Notes under the pieces: generated by a model | Database searches by the model: none | Told to the model about the DNA's origin: nothing | What the model saw: only the letters and a program-made list of their open reading frames with translations | Shown here: positions 61,521-64,000 of the stretch, one piece after another | How the letters are laid out: each line of letters starts with the position of its first letter | Position numbering within the stretch: position 1 is the stretch's first letter | Program-made: the position numbers and the translations under genes | NCBI GenBank assembly: GCA_964650525.1 | Contig: CAZYUA010000009.1 | Span: forward strand, 1-64,000 | Direction: 5' to 3' | Source of the DNA: UBA1413 sp964650525 | GTDB lineage: Bacteria; Bacteroidota; Bacteroidia; Bacteroidales; Prolixibacteraceae | DNA: 64,000 bases

Positions 61521-62435
61521 CTATTTTGAGTATCTGTTTAGTCCATAAATTTTTGAACTCCAGGGGGAGTAGGTCCGGGAAACCTTGTTAATGGTGAGCA
61601 CCGTATTTTCTGCATCGTGCAGTTCACTCGAGTACAGGTGAAGGGTCATGGCAATGGCCGCATTGATTTCACCAGTAATAGCCAGTCCTTCTCCGCCTTT
61701 CTCATCCATCTCGGCTTTACCTGCTTTTGCCTTGGTGGCGGAACGAGCCAACAATTGCTTCTTGACATCCACAGCCATCACTTTGCTGGTCATTTTGAAA
61801 AAGAAAAAAAGTGCCGCCAGTCCAAAAAAGACCACCCCCATGGCAATCAGCGCCATTCCTCCACCGGAAGGATCGAATTTCGCAAACTGCTCTCCTGCTG
61901 ACATGATCGGTTCAGTGTTGTTGTCACTGTTCGGAGTGGTTTTGGAAAGGTTTCTCCATAGGGGGTCCCCATCGAAGATCCTTCCATAGGAAACATCAGG
62001 TTGAACTGAGTGAGGAATGGTCAGGGAATCGATCAGGGTTCGGCCATTCCCATCAAAAAGGGCAATGGTCTTTCCCGGTGCCAGGGAAAAATTCAAATGA
62101 AGGATACCATAGGTGGGCATATTATCAGCCCAGAAAACAATATAACTCCGCTTGGGAATTTTCGTAAGGGCCTGTCCCTTGGCAATAGGGTACTTAACAG
62201 GATTAGACAGATCATCGGTCAGGTAAAGACCCCCGACATCCACAGTATTATAGGCTGAATTGAAAATCTCTATCCAGGGACTGTGCTTACCAAAATCATC
62301 GACATAATTCGAATCATTGTAAACCAGTATCTCATTTATCCGCAAGTCCATGGTACTTTGCGCCATAAGGATCTGCGGAGCCGGGATGAACAGGATAAGA
62401 ATTCCGGCAAGGATTATTCGATTGTTATACCTCAT
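61521..62435 (-). CDS. Lamin-tail domain fused to OadG-like gamma subunit
   Basis: A 304-residue protein with two parts. A signal-like start and a lamin-tail (LTD) beta-sandwich (LRINEILVYNDSNYVDDFG, WIEIFNSAYNTVDVGGLYL) occupy residues about 25-160. A single transmembrane helix (MALIAMGVVFFGLAALFFFF) and an OadG-like cytoplasmic tail follow. OadG subunits hold the decarboxylase complex together at the membrane. The LTD would face the periplasm. The position between carboxyltransferase and biotin carrier genes supports the assignment. Confidence 0.8.
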   Translation of the reverse strand: MRYNNRIILAGILILFIPAPQILMAQSTMDLRINEILVYNDSNYVDDFGKHSPWIEIFNSAYNTVDVGGLYLTDDLSNPVKYPIAKGQALTKIPKRSYIVFWADNMPTYGILHLNFSLAPGKTIALFDGNGRTLIDSLTIPHSVQPDVSYGRIFDGDPLWRNLSKTTPNSDNNTEPIMSAGEQFAKFDPSGGGMALIAMGVVFFGLAALFFFFKMTSKVMAVDVKKQLLARSATKAKAGKAEMDEKGGEGLAITGEINAAIAMTLHLYSSELHDAENTVLTINKVSRTYSPWSSKIYGLNRYSK

Positions 62436-62446
62436 CGTTACCGGAT

Positions 62447-64000
62447 TTACAATGGTAAATTGCTGTGCTTTTTCGGCGGGTTGACATCCTTTTTGGTGGC
62501 AAGGGCCTGCAGCGCCCTGATAATCCTGAAGCGGGTGTTCCGGGGTTCGATTACATCGTCGATGTACCCATAACGGGCTGCATTGTAAGGATTGGCAAAT
62601 TCATTTTTGTACTCTTCTTCGGCTTTGGCCACAAAAGCGGCTTTTTCTGCAGGATCTTCGATCTTTTTTAGTTCCTTGTTCATCAACACTTCGATGGCAC
62701 CTTTGGGGCCCATCACCGCAATCTCAGCCGTTGGCCAGGCGTAGTTGATATCCCCCCGGAGATGTTTGGAACTCATCACACAGTATGCGCCTCCATAAGC
62801 TTTGCGCAGGATAACGGTAATCTTGGGAACCGTCGCCTCGCCGTAAGCAAAGAGAAGTTTGGCCCCATGGCTGATGATGCCTCCGTACTCCTGGGCTGTG
62901 CCGGGAAGGAATCCGGGAACATCTTCCAGGGTTACAATCGGGATATTGAAAGCATCGCAGAACCGGACAAACCTGGCTGCCTTGCGGGAAGCGTTGATAT
63001 CGAGCACGCCAGCCAGGTAGGCTGGCTGGTTGGCCACAATACCCACCGAGATTCCGTTGAAGCGGGCAAAACCAATGACCATATTGGGAGCATAATAACG
63101 ATGAACCTCCATAAATTCCCCGTTATCTACGATGCCATGGATCACATCTTTCACATCGTAGGGTTTGTTGGGATTGTCGGGAATAATCTCATTGAGGGAA
63201 TCCTCCAGCCTGTTGATCGGATCATCACACATGGCAAGCGGAGCCTCTTCCAGATTGTTTTGCGGAAGATAGGAAAGCAGTTTGCGGATCAGGGAGATCC
63301 CTTCCTGCTCATCTTCAGCCACAAAATGGGTTACCCCCGATTTCGATCCATGAACCATGGCACCCCCCAGCTGCTCCTCGGTGACGACCTCACCTGTGAC
63401 GGTTTTCACCACCTTGGGACCCGTAACAAACATGTAGGAAGTAGCCTTGCTCATCACGATGAAGTCGGTCAGGGCTGGTGAATAAACTGCACCCCCGGCA
63501 CAGGGTCCGAAGATGGCTGAAATTTGCGGAATAACCCCCGAAGCCATGATATTACGCTGAAAAATCTCAGCATATCCCGCCAGGGAAGTGACCCCCTCCT
63601 GGATACGGGCACCTCCCGAATCGTTAATCCCGATCAGGGGCGCTCCCATTTTCATGGCGGCGTCCATCACCTTGCATATCTTCTGAGCAAAGGTCTCGGA
63701 AAGTGAGCCCCCGAAAACGGTAAAATCCTGTGAAAAAACATACACCAGACGACCATCAATGGTACCATAACCGGTGACTACCCCGTCCCCCAGAAATTTG
63801 GTTTTTTCAATACCAAAATTGGTGCACCGGTGCGAAACGAACATGTCGAATTCCTCGAAGCTTCCTTCATCAAGCAACAACTCAATGCGCTCACGGGCAG
63901 TCATCTTACCCTTTTCATGCTGCGTGTCGATTCTCTTCTGTCCTCCACCCTGTTTGGCTTCCACCCGCAGGTCGATCAGCTGCTTAACTTTGTCCTGATT
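62447..64000 (-). CDS. Acyl-CoA carboxyltransferase (methylmalonyl-CoA decarboxylase alpha), partial
   Basis: The last 517 residues are present; the frame runs off the window end, where NQDKVKQLIDLR continues upstream of EAKQGGGQKRIDTQHEKGK. Motifs include TARERIELLLDEGSFEEFD, GINDSGGARIQEGV, FGPCAGGAVYSPALTDFI and PTAEIAVMGPKGAIEVL. It removes CO2 from methylmalonyl-CoA (or a related acyl-CoA) and passes it to biotin. With the downstream genes it forms an Na+ pump used in succinate-to-propionate fermentation. Only a few N-terminal residues should be missing. Confidence 0.92.
   Translation of the reverse strand, partial: NQDKVKQLIDLRVEAKQGGGQKRIDTQHEKGKMTARERIELLLDEGSFEEFDMFVSHRCTNFGIEKTKFLGDGVVTGYGTIDGRLVYVFSQDFTVFGGSLSETFAQKICKVMDAAMKMGAPLIGINDSGGARIQEGVTSLAGYAEIFQRNIMASGVIPQISAIFGPCAGGAVYSPALTDFIVMSKATSYMFVTGPKVVKTVTGEVVTEEQLGGAMVHGSKSGVTHFVAEDEQEGISLIRKLLSYLPQNNLEEAPLAMCDDPINRLEDSLNEIIPDNPNKPYDVKDVIHGIVDNGEFMEVHRYYAPNMVIGFARFNGISVGIVANQPAYLAGVLDINASRKAARFVRFCDAFNIPIVTLEDVPGFLPGTAQEYGGIISHGAKLLFAYGEATVPKITVILRKAYGGAYCVMSSKHLRGDINYAWPTAEIAVMGPKGAIEVLMNKELKKIEDPAEKAAFVAKAEEEYKNEFANPYNAARYGYIDDVIEPRNTRFRIIRALQALATKKDVNPPKKHSNLPL

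Overview
The window comes from a member of the Bacteroidota, most likely Bacteroidales or Marinilabiliales. The evidence is two SusC/SusD pairs, several secreted proteins with a C-terminal type IX secretion (T9SS) sorting domain, start sites preceded by the Bacteroidota -7 element TAnnTTTG, a split HipBST-type toxin module, FISUMP and DUF4160/DUF2442 proteins, and an Na+-pumping acyl-CoA decarboxylase operon. No rRNA, tRNA, CRISPR array or intact insertion sequence was seen.

Left edge (1-6.4 kb): an AT-rich accessory patch of toxin-antitoxin genes and relics. It holds a deletion-fused DUF2442/YhcG remnant, an intact three-gene hipB-hipS-hipT operon with palindromic operators, an antitoxin with a frameshifted ParE-like toxin, a FISUMP surface protein and an overlapping DUF4160/DUF2442 pair. 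A block upstream of the FISUMP gene (5722-6336) recurs, internally deleted, at 53-255.

Centre (6.4-50.4 kb): a 44-kb locus transcribed entirely leftwards and devoted to pectin-type polysaccharide. In transcription order it holds: a 1457-residue T9SS protein with an internal 745-bp near-perfect repeat; an acid-sugar cassette (Fe-ADH, DHDPS-like aldolase, PdxA2, DUF1537 kinase); a sodium/solute symporter; two tandem T9SS paralogues; SusC2/SusD2; a pectate lyase; a pectin methylesterase; a second pectate lyase; a DUF3826/beta-helix/DUF6298-like giant; a GH140-like apiosidase; SusC1/SusD1; a third pectate lyase; a GH43-like enzyme; two further beta-propellers; an (alpha/alpha)6 glycosidase; a lipoprotein TIM barrel; and a second symporter. 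The likely flow is de-esterification and cleavage of homogalacturonan outside the cell, SusCD import, trimming of side chains in the periplasm, symport of monomers and catabolism of an acid sugar. The GH140-like enzyme next to homogalacturonan enzymes, with few other rhamnogalacturonan-II enzymes, makes an apiose-substituted homogalacturonan a candidate substrate (inference). No regulator is encoded in the locus, but LacI-type palindromes (AAACGTTT core) sit upstream of SusC1 and bracket a promoter upstream of the 1457-residue protein.

Right part (50.7-64 kb): core genes. These are a YfcE-like phosphodiesterase, SixA-like phosphatase, RsmE, a DUF4159 protein, the two-step agmatine-to-putrescine pair, a small outer-membrane protein, an M64 peptidase divergent from an MscS channel, an Lrp/AsnC regulator, and a leftward Na+-translocating decarboxylase operon (carboxyltransferase cut by the window end, lamin-tail/OadG fusion, biotin carrier, beta subunit).
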